A stretch of DNA of 64,000 bases. It comes from Rhodanobacter panaciterrae (GTDB lineage: Bacteria > Pseudomonadota > Gammaproteobacteria > Xanthomonadales > Rhodanobacteraceae). Position numbers and translations under genes: made by a program. Shown one piece after another: positions 38,665 to 46,511 of this stretch. The stretch covers positions 310,001 through 374,000 of the forward strand of contig NZ_BMXT01000001.1 of NCBI RefSeq assembly GCF_014651895.1. Reading direction: 5' to 3'. The notes beneath the pieces are model-generated. The model worked only from the letters and a program-made list of their open reading frames with translations. It was not told the DNA's origin and did not search any database. The stretch's first letter is position 1, and every line of letters starts with the position of its first letter.

Positions 38665-39591
38665 TCAGCGGGCCAGCACTTCGTTGAGTACGGCCATGCG
38701 CACGAACACACCGTTGCCGACCTGCTCGAGAATCCGCGACTGCGCGCCATCGGCCACGTCCGAGGCAATCTCGACACCGCGGTTGATCGGGCCCGGGTGC
38801 ATGACCAGGCAGCCTTTGGATGCCAGCGCCAGCCGACGCCGATCCAGCCCGTAATGGGCGAAGTACGCCGTTTCGTCCGGCAGGTCAATGGACGCCATGC
38901 GCTCTTTCTGCAGGCGCAGCATGATGACGGCATCTGCACCGTCGATGGCCTCGTTGAAATCGGTGTAGCGGCGTCCCTGCGGCACTTCGTCCAGCGTCGG
39001 CATCAGCTCGGCCGGTCCGCACAGGCGAATTTCCTTCACTCCCAGCACGCTCAGTGCGTGGATGTCCGAGCGGGCCACCCGCGAATGCTTGATGTCGCCG
39101 CAGATCACCACGCTGAGGTTTTCGAAATCCGGCCGGTGCTGACGTATCGTCAATGCATCCAGCAGACCCTGGGTGGGATGTGCGCGATTGCCGTCGCCGG
39201 CATTGATCACCGAGACCCCGCTCATCGCGTGGCGCACCAGTTCGTCCGGCGTACCCGATTGCTTGTGGCGCACGACGATCGCGTCCAGGTGCATCGCTTC
39301 CAGCGTATGCAAGGTGTCGAACAGCTCCTCGCCCTTGCTGGTGGAAGACAACCCGATATCGAAGTTGATCACGTCCGCGCCGAGCCGCCGCGCCGCCAGT
39401 TCGAACGAGGTGCGGGTGCGCGTGGATGGCTCGAAGAACAGATTCAGGACGGTGCGCCCGGCCAGTACGTCGAGCTTGCGGGTGCCGTGTGCGCAGGCGT
39501 CACGCAATGCTTCGGCACGGTCGAGCAGGCGCTCGACCGTTTCGCGCGGAAGGTTTTCCAGGGAGGTCAGGTGGCGCAGGCGAGGGCTCAT
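38665..39591 (-). CDS. pyrB: Aspartate carbamoyltransferase catalytic subunit
   Basis: 308 aa. Condenses carbamoyl phosphate and aspartate in pyrimidine synthesis. Carbamoyl-phosphate motif FFEPSTRTRTSFE, aspartate loop residues in HPGPINRGVE, and GDGNRAHPTQGLLD. Short N-terminus like E. coli PyrB rather than the extended Pseudomonas form. Neither pyrI, pyrR nor a pyrC-like gene is adjacent. It follows ruvX by 34 bp in the gshB-tonB-yqgE-ruvX-pyrB run. Confidence 0.95.
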   Translation of the reverse strand: MSPRLRHLTSLENLPRETVERLLDRAEALRDACAHGTRKLDVLAGRTVLNLFFEPSTRTRTSFELAARRLGADVINFDIGLSSTSKGEELFDTLHTLEAMHLDAIVVRHKQSGTPDELVRHAMSGVSVINAGDGNRAHPTQGLLDALTIRQHRPDFENLSVVICGDIKHSRVARSDIHALSVLGVKEIRLCGPAELMPTLDEVPQGRRYTDFNEAIDGADAVIMLRLQKERMASIDLPDETAYFAHYGLDRRRLALASKGCLVMHPGPINRGVEIASDVADGAQSRILEQVGNGVFVRMAVLNEVLAR

Positions 39592-39625
39592 GGCGGCGAT
39601 TCGGGAGGTGGGAGGGGCGGTGCGT

Positions 39626-40075
39626 TCAATGATCAGTAGTGCTGGATGCCGCTGATCCGGCACCGCTCAGCCAGCGCTCGAGGATGACCGCCGCAGCTTC
39701 GGCATCGATGCTGGCCGCATCGCGACGGCGCTTGAGTCCGGCAGCACGGGCGGCGGCAAAGCGCTGTGCAGCTTCCTGCGAGCTGTGTCGTTCGTCGACG
39801 AGGACGACCGGCAGGCTGTAGCGCTGTTGCAACTGGGCCGCAAAATGGCGCGCGCGGCGGCTGGCGGGCTGTTCGGCGCCATCCAGGGTCAGCGGCAGGC
39901 CGACCACCAAAGTGTCCGGCAGCCATTCCTGACGCAGTGCATCGAGCCGGCTCCAGTCCGGGTCGTCATCCTTTACCGGGATGATGGTCAATCCCCTTGC
40001 GCTGGCGGTGAAGGTATTGCCGATCGCCACGCCGGTCAGTCGGCTGCCGACGTCGAAACCGAATACGCAGCTCAT
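39626..40075 (-). CDS. ruvX: Holliday junction resolvase-like protein RuvX (YqgF)
   Basis: 149 aa RNase H-fold protein with FGFDVGSRLTGVAIGN (first catalytic Asp), LVVGLPLTLDG, VVLVDERHSSQEA and DAEAAAVILERWL (last acidic pair). Implicated in pre-16S rRNA 5' maturation. Its start overlaps the yqgE stop (ATGA). Confidence 0.94.
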   Translation of the reverse strand: MSCVFGFDVGSRLTGVAIGNTFTASARGLTIIPVKDDDPDWSRLDALRQEWLPDTLVVGLPLTLDGAEQPASRRARHFAAQLQQRYSLPVVLVDERHSSQEAAQRFAAARAAGLKRRRDAASIDAEAAAVILERWLSGAGSAASSTTDH

Positions 40076-40641
40076 GCGTGACCCGCGTAGCCGGACAACT
40101 GACGCGGGTCGACCCCGACCAGCCCGGCAGCGGCACTCCAACGCTCTTCCAGCGGCGTGTCGAACACCACGCGGCCACAGGCTTCGGCGGTGAGCCAGGC
40201 GTTCGCCATCAGCTCCTGTTCCAGCTGGCCGGCGTCCCAGCCGGCGTAGCCGAGCACCATGATCGCCTGGCGCGGACCTTCGCCGGCCGCCATCGCGACC
40301 AGAATGTCGCGCGAGGTGGTGACCGACCAGTCGGTGTTGATGCGGTAGCTGGAATCCCAGTCGCCGGGCTCGCGGTGCAAGACGAAACCGCGCTCCTGCT
40401 GTACCGGGCCGCCGATCAGCACCGGCGCATCGGCCAGTTCGCTGTCCATGCATTCCAGCTTCATCTGTGCCAGCACGTCGCCGAACCGGTATTCGGACAA
40501 CTGGTTCACCAGCAGGCCGACCGCACCATCCTCATCGTGCTGGCACAGCAGCGCCACGCCACGCGAGAACGGCGGATCGGCCAGATTCGGCATGGCGATC
40601 AGGAAGTGCCCGGTGAGGGTGCTTGGTGCGGTCGTGCTCAT
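40072..40641 (-). CDS. algH: YqgE/AlgH family protein
   Basis: 189 aa with LTGHFLIAMPNLADPPFSRGV and VLIGGPVQQERGFVLH, full-length UPF0301. Always next to ruvX in this group; function unsettled (linked to alginate regulation in Pseudomonas). Confidence 0.93.
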   Translation of the reverse strand: MSTTAPSTLTGHFLIAMPNLADPPFSRGVALLCQHDEDGAVGLLVNQLSEYRFGDVLAQMKLECMDSELADAPVLIGGPVQQERGFVLHREPGDWDSSYRINTDWSVTTSRDILVAMAAGEGPRQAIMVLGYAGWDAGQLEQELMANAWLTAEACGRVVFDTPLEERWSAAAGLVGVDPRQLSGYAGHA

Positions 40642-40698
40642 GCGGTCATTGTAAGCCCGCTCGGCGTCCAGTCGCGCGAACGGCAGGTGAGGGTGGGA

Positions 40699-41565
40699 CT
40701 ATTTATTGCGCAATACATCGCCAGGCAGGAACTGCCAGGTACGGGTGATGTAGAGCTCGTCGACGTTGACATCCTTCGGCAACGGCGGAAACGGTGCGGA
40801 CAGCCGAACGATACGCTCGGCGGCCGCGTCCAGCAGCGGCTGGCCGGAGCTCTTGATGATCGTGATGTTCTTGATACCACCGTCGCGGTTGAGCCCGACG
40901 GTGAGCAGCAAATCGCCGTACAGCTTGCGCCGGCGCGCTTCATCCGGGTAATTGAGGTTGCCGATACGCTGTACCCGGTCCGACCAGCCGCGCATGTAGC
41001 TGGCGTAGACGTATTCCTTGGTATTGGCCGAGATGAACTTTTTCTTCGGCCGCTTGGCCAGCGCCTCGGTCTGCTGACGCAGTTCGGCGGCCAGCTGGGC
41101 GATCGCCTGCTGGCGCTTCAGTTCTGCCGCGGTCGGGGTCTGCTCTTGTGGATCGACCTCGGTCTGTGCGGTATCGCTGGCCACGCTGAAGTCGGTCGCG
41201 CCGGTCGTGGTGACCATCCGCGTCGGCGTGGCTTCCCGCGGCTGTGGCGTGGTGGCCTCGATCGGCTGCGCTGCGATGCCTGGATCCGGCTTGGGCAGCG
41301 CGCCGGAAAACATCTGTGACGGCCGGGCGGCACGGTCGCTCTGGCCACCGCCGCTGTTGTTGGCCTGGGCCAGGAAATCGGCCTTGTCCGGCGCCTGCTG
41401 GTTCGCCACGTTGACCAGGGTCACGTCCAGCGTCGGCAGGCCGGGGTTGGGTTTCACGAAATGAAAGGTGATGCCCAGCAGCAGCACGCCGTGCAGCAGC
41501 AGCGAGAACAGCATGGTGGCACCGATCGGGTTCGGTGCAGGGGAGGCAGTTGCCGTGGTGCTCAC
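40699..41565 (-). CDS. TonB-like energy transducer
   Basis: 288 aa. N-terminal membrane anchor (about 17-38), a Pro/Ala/Thr/Gln-rich periplasmic linker with a helical QQAIAQLAAELRQQTEALAKR stretch, and a C-terminal TonB domain (about 195-285: VYASYMRGWSDRVQRIGNLNYPDEARRRKLYGDLLLTVGLNRDG region). No exbB/exbD nearby; it corresponds in position to Pseudomonas tonB3, which is needed for twitching. Overlaps gshB by 4 bp. Confidence 0.9.
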   Translation of the reverse strand: MSTTATASPAPNPIGATMLFSLLLHGVLLLGITFHFVKPNPGLPTLDVTLVNVANQQAPDKADFLAQANNSGGGQSDRAARPSQMFSGALPKPDPGIAAQPIEATTPQPREATPTRMVTTTGATDFSVASDTAQTEVDPQEQTPTAAELKRQQAIAQLAAELRQQTEALAKRPKKKFISANTKEYVYASYMRGWSDRVQRIGNLNYPDEARRRKLYGDLLLTVGLNRDGGIKNITIIKSSGQPLLDAAAERIVRLSAPFPPLPKDVNVDELYITRTWQFLPGDVLRNK

Positions 41566-42542
41566 GCGGTACGCTTTCCAATGACGTGCTGTTCGATGAC
41601 GTCGAACAGCTGACCGGCAATGTTAAGCCCGAACTGCGCATCCAGCTCGCGCACACAGGTCGGGGATGTGACGTTGATCTCGGTCAGGTAGTCACCGATC
41701 ACGTCCAGCCCGACAAACAGCAGGCCGCGTCGACGCAGCTCCGGCGCCACCTGGGCCACGATCCAGCGGTCGCGGTCGGACAGTGGTACGCCTTCGCCAC
41801 GGCCACCCGCCGCCAGATTGCCGCGGAATTCGTCACCCTGCGGGATGCGCGCCAGTGCGTACGGGACCGGTTCGCCGTCGATCACCAGGATGCGCTTGTC
41901 GCCGGCGGTGATCTCGGGGATGTATTTCTGTGCGATCGCGAATTGCCGGCCTTCGCCGTGGGCATCGCCGCCGAGCAGGGTCTCCAGCATCGAGTTGAGG
42001 TTGCTGTCGCCAGCCTTGGCTCGGAAGATGCCGCGTCCGCCCATGCCGTCCAGCGGTTTCAGCACCACTTCGCCATGTTCGACGGTGAACCGGCGCAGTT
42101 CGCCCGCATCGCGCGAAACCAGGGTCGGTGCGATGCATTGCGGAAAAGCCAGCGCAAACAGCTTTTCATTGCAGTCGCGCAGTGATTGCGGGTCGTTGAT
42201 CACGGCCACGCCGCCGCGCTGGGCCGCTTCCAGCACCATCGTGTCGTAGATGAACTGCGCGTCGACCGGCGGATCCTTGCGCATCAGCACCACGTCGAGC
42301 TCGCGCAAGTCCCGCCACTGCGCGACTCCCAGCGTGTACCACTGCTTCGGATCTTCACGCACGCTGAGCGGAGCGATCCGTGCCCATGGCGCGCCATCAC
42401 GCAACGCCAGGTCGCCCTGCTCGAAGTAATGCAGCGAGTGACCGCGGCGCTGGGCCTCCAGCAACATCGCAAAACTGGTGTCCTTCACCATCTTGATCGC
42501 GCCGATGGGGTCCATCAGCACGCCGACAGAAAGGGTCATCAT
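41562..42542 (-). CDS. gshB: Glutathione synthetase
   Basis: 326 aa ATP-grasp ligase joining gamma-glutamylcysteine and glycine. Start ATG 42542 (GGAGA 5 nt upstream; ATG 42539 possible). Motifs: MDPIGAIKMVKDTSFAMLLEA, LKPLDGMGGRGIF (ATP loop), LLFVGLDVIGDYLTEINVTSPT. First gene of the run towards pyrB and divergent from pilG, the same arrangement as in Pseudomonas. Confidence 0.95.
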   Translation of the reverse strand: MMTLSVGVLMDPIGAIKMVKDTSFAMLLEAQRRGHSLHYFEQGDLALRDGAPWARIAPLSVREDPKQWYTLGVAQWRDLRELDVVLMRKDPPVDAQFIYDTMVLEAAQRGGVAVINDPQSLRDCNEKLFALAFPQCIAPTLVSRDAGELRRFTVEHGEVVLKPLDGMGGRGIFRAKAGDSNLNSMLETLLGGDAHGEGRQFAIAQKYIPEITAGDKRILVIDGEPVPYALARIPQGDEFRGNLAAGGRGEGVPLSDRDRWIVAQVAPELRRRGLLFVGLDVIGDYLTEINVTSPTCVRELDAQFGLNIAGQLFDVIEQHVIGKRTA

Positions 42543-42905
42543 GGTTCTCCGTTGGTGGCCTGAACTGTGCGTCAGTGCAGGCAAGCGTCGATCGTCAGGT
42601 GGCTATATTAAACGCATGGTCGCCGAGGCTATCCGCAGCGACAAGCCTGACACGATCTGCTGCTGTCGCCAGTGGCCAGATGGTGCCAATATGGGTCACC
42701 TTGTGCAGTCGACAGGCAGCGCAGGAGATTATTGCTTGACAGTCTCGGCGGGCAGGCAGTAAACAACAAAGCCTCGGATGACCGCCGTAGAGCGGGTATC
42801 GGGTGGTTCGTTTTTTGTATTTTTTTTTACATGCGCACCATGCGGCACGGCTGTTGCATGTCTTGGTGTCTATACCTGAGTCCGGGGCGGGCCGCAGGGG
42901 GAGTA
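42543..42905. other. 363-bp divergent intergenic region gshB/pilG
   Basis: No gene. It contains a weak sigma-70-like TTGACA (42736) N18 TAAACA pair, unusual T6 and T9 tracts (42811-42828) in an otherwise GC-rich genome, and a strong sigma-54 match at 42842. It is the only plausible place for the promoter of the Pil-Chp operon. Confidence 0.7.
42842..42858 (+). promoter_or_regulatory. Sigma-54 promoter candidate of the pil-chp operon
   Basis: The sequence CGGCACG-GCTG-TTGCA agrees with consensus TGGCACG-N4-TTGCA at all but the first base. GG (42844-42845) and GC (42856-42857) are separated by exactly 10 nt. The predicted transcript start near 42868 leaves about 37 nt before the pilG start. 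Confidence 0.7.
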
Positions 42906-43316
42906 GTGAATTTGAACGTGAGCGCTAACGACTTGGCTGGCCTGAAGGTCATGGTGATTGATGACTCGAAGACCATCCGCCGCACAGCGGAAACCCTGCT
43001 GAAGAAAGAGGGTTGCGAGGTACTGACCGCGGTCGACGGGTTCGAGGCATTGGCCAAGATCTCCGACCAGAAGCCGGCCATCATCTTTGTCGACATCATG
43101 ATGCCGCGGCTGGATGGTTATCAGACCTGTGCGCTGATCAAGAACAATCCGCAGTTCCGCGCCACGCCGGTGATCATGCTGAGTTCGAAGGACGGCCTTT
43201 TCGACAAGGCACGTGGCCGCATCGTGGGTGCCGAGCAGTATCTGACCAAGCCGTTCACGCGAGACGAACTGCTTGGTGCCATTCATCGCCATGTCAGCAC
43301 GGTATCGAACCACTGA
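42906..43316 (+). CDS. pilG: Twitching response regulator PilG
   Basis: 136 aa, single receiver domain: GLKVMVIDDSKTIRRTAETLL, phospho-Asp D63 in FVDIMMPRLDGYQTCALIKN, SSKDG, and KPF near the end. Nearly identical in style to Pseudomonas PilG, which promotes pilus extension. The start codon is uncertain: GTG 42906, TTG 42912 and GTG 42918 all follow the GGGGGAG site, with TTG 42912 best spaced. Confidence 0.95.
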   Translation: MNLNVSANDLAGLKVMVIDDSKTIRRTAETLLKKEGCEVLTAVDGFEALAKISDQKPAIIFVDIMMPRLDGYQTCALIKNNPQFRATPVIMLSSKDGLFDKARGRIVGAEQYLTKPFTRDELLGAIHRHVSTVSNH

Positions 43317-43338
43317 CTGCAGATTCTGAGGGGGACCT

Positions 43339-43710
43339 GTGGCCACTATTCTCATCATCGACGATTCGCCGACCGACGTGCGCGTGTTCACCACGCTGCT
43401 TGAGCGTGCCGGTCATCAAGTTGTCGCTGTCAGCACCGCCGAAGAAGGCATTGAGCGCGTTCGCGCCGAATTGCCTGATCTGGTCATCATGGACGTGATC
43501 ATGCCCGGCATGAACGGCTTCCAGGCGACCCGCACGCTGACCCGTGATCCCGTCACGGCGGTGGTGCCGATCGTGATGATCACCACCAAGTCGATGGAAA
43601 CCGACCGCGTATGGGGCTTGCGCCAGGGCGCCCGTGCATTCATCACCAAGCCGGTGAACGAAAAAGAATTGCTGGGTTGCATCAACGATCTGTTGTCGAG
43701 CAAGACATGA
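43339..43710 (+). CDS. pilH: Twitching response regulator PilH
   Basis: 123 aa receiver protein starting at GTG: ATILIIDDSPTDVRVF, D52 in VIMDVIMPGMNGFQA, MITTKSMETD, TKPVNEKEL. In Pseudomonas PilH favours retraction or drains phosphate from the kinase. 22 bp after pilG; overlaps pilI by ATGA. Confidence 0.95.
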   Translation: MATILIIDDSPTDVRVFTTLLERAGHQVVAVSTAEEGIERVRAELPDLVIMDVIMPGMNGFQATRTLTRDPVTAVVPIVMITTKSMETDRVWGLRQGARAFITKPVNEKELLGCINDLLSSKT

Positions 43711-44246
43711 ACCAGTCCGTCAATCGCACTCCTTTCGAAATTCTGGCCCGTTACGAGCGACTGTCGCTCGCACATGCCTCCGACACGCAGGACAAGCTGG
43801 AGGCGCCCGGATTGTGGCGCGGCATCGGCTTCCGCGTCGGCTCGCGTCTGCTGGTCAGTGGCATCGACGAAATCAACGAGTTGCTGGCGGTGCCGGTGCT
43901 CACTCCGGTGCCTGGAACCCAGCCGTGGCTGCTTGGCGTGGCCAACGTGCGCGGCAACCTAGTGCCGGTGGTCGATTTTGCCCGCTTCCTGTTCGGCGAA
44001 CGCACCCAGCATTCCGACCGCACCCGCCTACTGGTGGTGCGTCAGGGCGGCGGCAGCGTGGCGCTGCTGGTAGATGAGGTGTTCGGCCAGCGTACGGTAG
44101 ATGAGGAGCAGCGCCGCGAGGCCGGGCGCGAGGATGATCCGCGACTTGCCCGTTTCGCCGACAGCCGGGTGGGTGAACAGCAATTGGCAATTTTCAGCAT
44201 GAACCGACTGGTGCGGGCGCCGGATTTCCGGCAGGCCGCGGCCTGA
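43707..44246 (+). CDS. pilI: CheW-like adaptor PilI
   Basis: 179 aa. One CheW domain (about 38-175) with …LLGVANVRGNLVPVVDFARFL…, coupling PilJ to ChpA. Starts inside the pilH stop. 129 bp without a gene follow before pilJ. Confidence 0.94.
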   Translation: MNQSVNRTPFEILARYERLSLAHASDTQDKLEAPGLWRGIGFRVGSRLLVSGIDEINELLAVPVLTPVPGTQPWLLGVANVRGNLVPVVDFARFLFGERTQHSDRTRLLVVRQGGGSVALLVDEVFGQRTVDEEQRREAGREDDPRLARFADSRVGEQQLAIFSMNRLVRAPDFRQAAA

Positions 44247-44375
44247 TATCGGGCCAGGAAGCAGTTATGTGAAGGGCCGGCGCCCGTTGGGGTCGGAATT
44301 TTGGGGCAACCATTCCCTGGCCAGTACCCGCTCTGCGGAGCCGGCAGCGTAATAAGTTAGACGGATGAGGTGAAC

Positions 44376-46409
44376 ATGAGCACTACAGGGGGCGTCAGCA
44401 AGGAACGCGGTTTCACCACCGCACTCATTGTCCTGCTGCTGATTGCGATTGCGTTGGCGGGTTTCGATTTCTGGCGGCTCACCGTCAAGAACGATGAGGA
44501 TCGCCAGGCGATCGCGTTGACCACGCAGATCCAGGTGCTGTCACAACAGACGGCGAAGTTCGCACTGGAATCGGCCGGTGGCAACGTCGATTCGTTCAAG
44601 GAGCTCGAATCCACCCGTAACTCCATCGATTCGGCAGTCCAGCGACTGAACAAGGGTGACTCGGCTACGGGCATGCAAGCCTATGCCGACAACAACGCGT
44701 CCCTTGCGGGTCGTGCGGTGAGCGCCCTGAACGACTCCTGGAAACAGCTGGACGGAGACATCGGCAAGATTCTCTCCAACAAGGCCGTGGTTCTCGATTC
44801 CGGCCAGCGTGCCGACACCTTGTCCCAGCAGATGCCGTTGCTCAACTCGAGCATGGAGCAGGTGGTCAACATTCTGCAGCAGCGCAACGCCAGCGCCGAT
44901 CAGATGCTTGGCACCTCGCGCCAGATGTTGTCCGCTGACCGAATCATCCGTCGTGTGCAGGAAGTGCTGCAGGGTGGCGATTCCGCGCAGTCGGCGGCCG
45001 ATGGCCTGTCCCGCGATGCGCAGCTGTATGGCAGCGTGCTGAAGGGTCTGATCGAGGGCAATGCCGATAGCGGCGTGAAGCCGATCGGCGACGCGAATGC
45101 GCGCAAGATCCTCACCGACATGGATGCCAACTGGACCAAGCTGGCCGACCCGGTCGCCAAGCTGGTTGCTGCCGCCGGCAACATCGCCGACGTGAAACAC
45201 GCAGGTAACCAAGCGTCTTTGGATTCGCAGACCGTGCTGTTGCGCGCGAACGACCTGTCCGAGCAGATCGGCAAGCTGCCGTTGCGCCGACTGTTCCCGA
45301 ACGTGTGGTGGGGTCTGCTCGGCGCAATCGCCGCGGTGGCCTTCGCACTGATGCTGGTCGTTACCCTGGTTACCGAACAGCGCAAGCGTTTCGCCAGCAG
45401 TACCGAGCTGAACCAGCGCAACCAGGAGGCGATCATGCGCCTGCTGGACGAGATGGGCTCGCTCGCCGAAGGTGACCTGACGGTCAAGACCACGGTGTCC
45501 GAGGACATCACCGGCGCGATCGCTGACTCGGTGAACTACGCCATCGACGAGCTGCGATCACTGGTAACCACCATCAACGAAACCTCCGAGCAGGTGTCGT
45601 CGTCGGCTCAGGAAACCCAGACCACTGCCCGCCATCTGGCGAACGCGGCGGAACAACAGGCACAGCAGATCAGTTCGGCGACCTCGGCGATCAACCAGAT
45701 CGTGAGCTCGATGGATATCGTGTCGAAGGACTCCGCCGAATCGGCCGACGTGGCCGAGCGCTCGGTGAAGATCGCCTCGCACGGCGCCGAAGTGGTGCGC
45801 GAGACGATCTCGGGGATGGACTCGATCCGCGATCAGATCCAGGAGACCTCCAAGCGCATCAAGCGCCTGGGCGAATCCTCGCAAGAGATCGGCTCGATCG
45901 TGGAACTGATCAACGACATTGCCGAGCAGACCAACATCCTCGCGCTCAATGCGGCGATCCAGGCGGCTTCGGCCGGTGAGGCCGGCCGCGGTTTCGCGGT
46001 GGTGGCGGACGAAGTGCAGCGACTGGCCGAACGTTCGACCAGCGCGACCAAGCGTATCGAGACGCTGGTGCAGACGATTCAGTCCGATACCAACGAGGCG
46101 GTGAACTCGATGGAACAGACCACCGCCGAGGTGGTGGCTGGTGCACGCAAGGCGGAGGACGCCGGCAGCGCACTGGGCGACATCGAGCGCGTCTCGCACG
46201 ATCTGTCGTCGCTGATTCAGAGCATCTCCACGGCGGCGCGTCAGCAGTCCGCGGCGGCGACCGACATTTCGCATTCGATGAACGCGATTCAGGAAATTAC
46301 CTCGCAGACCTCGCAGGGTGCGAGCCAGACGGCCGACTCGATCGGTACCTTGGCGCAACTGGCGAGTGATCTGCGGCGCTCGGTGGCGCATTTCAAACTA
46401 CCGGGTTGA
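44376..46409 (+). CDS. pilJ: Methyl-accepting chemotaxis protein PilJ
   Basis: 677 aa (682 in P. aeruginosa). Membrane segments at about 15-35 and 311-332 enclose a PilJ-type periplasmic domain. HAMP follows, then a signalling domain with tip [23 protein letters not shown] and [13 protein letters not shown] 44376 is chosen over GTG 44370 because GAGG lies 5 nt before it. Senses pilus/surface contact in Pseudomonas. No CheR-like pilK follows. Confidence 0.95.
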   Translation: MSTTGGVSKERGFTTALIVLLLIAIALAGFDFWRLTVKNDEDRQAIALTTQIQVLSQQTAKFALESAGGNVDSFKELESTRNSIDSAVQRLNKGDSATGMQAYADNNASLAGRAVSALNDSWKQLDGDIGKILSNKAVVLDSGQRADTLSQQMPLLNSSMEQVVNILQQRNASADQMLGTSRQMLSADRIIRRVQEVLQGGDSAQSAADGLSRDAQLYGSVLKGLIEGNADSGVKPIGDANARKILTDMDANWTKLADPVAKLVAAAGNIADVKHAGNQASLDSQTVLLRANDLSEQIGKLPLRRLFPNVWWGLLGAIAAVAFALMLVVTLVTEQRKRFASSTELNQRNQEAIMRLLDEMGSLAEGDLTVKTTVSEDITGAIADSVNYAIDELRSLVTTINETSEQVSSSAQETQTTARHLANAAEQQAQQISSATSAINQIVSSMDIVSKDSAESADVAERSVKIASHGAEVVRETISGMDSIRDQIQETSKRIKRLGESSQEIGSIVELINDIAEQTNILALNAAIQAASAGEAGRGFAVVADEVQRLAERSTSATKRIETLVQTIQSDTNEAVNSMEQTTAEVVAGARKAEDAGSALGDIERVSHDLSSLIQSISTAARQQSAAATDISHSMNAIQEITSQTSQGASQTADSIGTLAQLASDLRRSVAHFKLPG

Positions 46410-46416
46410 TATCGGC

Positions 46417-46434
46417 CGGGCTGATGTCAGCCCG
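46417..46434 (+). repeat. Stem-loop between pilJ and chpA
   Basis: CGGGCTG-ATGT-CAGCCCG, 7-bp stem directly after the pilJ stop, without a T-run. It marks the spot where pilK would be; possibly an RNA processing or attenuation site. Confidence 0.4.
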
Positions 46435-46511
46435 ATTGAGAAAAGCATTTGACGGGGGGCAGTCTCGCTGGTTGCAGGATGCTTGCGTTGTGCAACCGCT
46501 GAGAGAGGCGC

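Noticed and set aside
42736-42765. TTGACA-N18-TAAACA upstream of pilG as the main promoter
   Set aside because: The -10 element is weak and spacing long; the sigma-54 element closer to pilG fits much better. Kept only as a remark in the intergenic entry.
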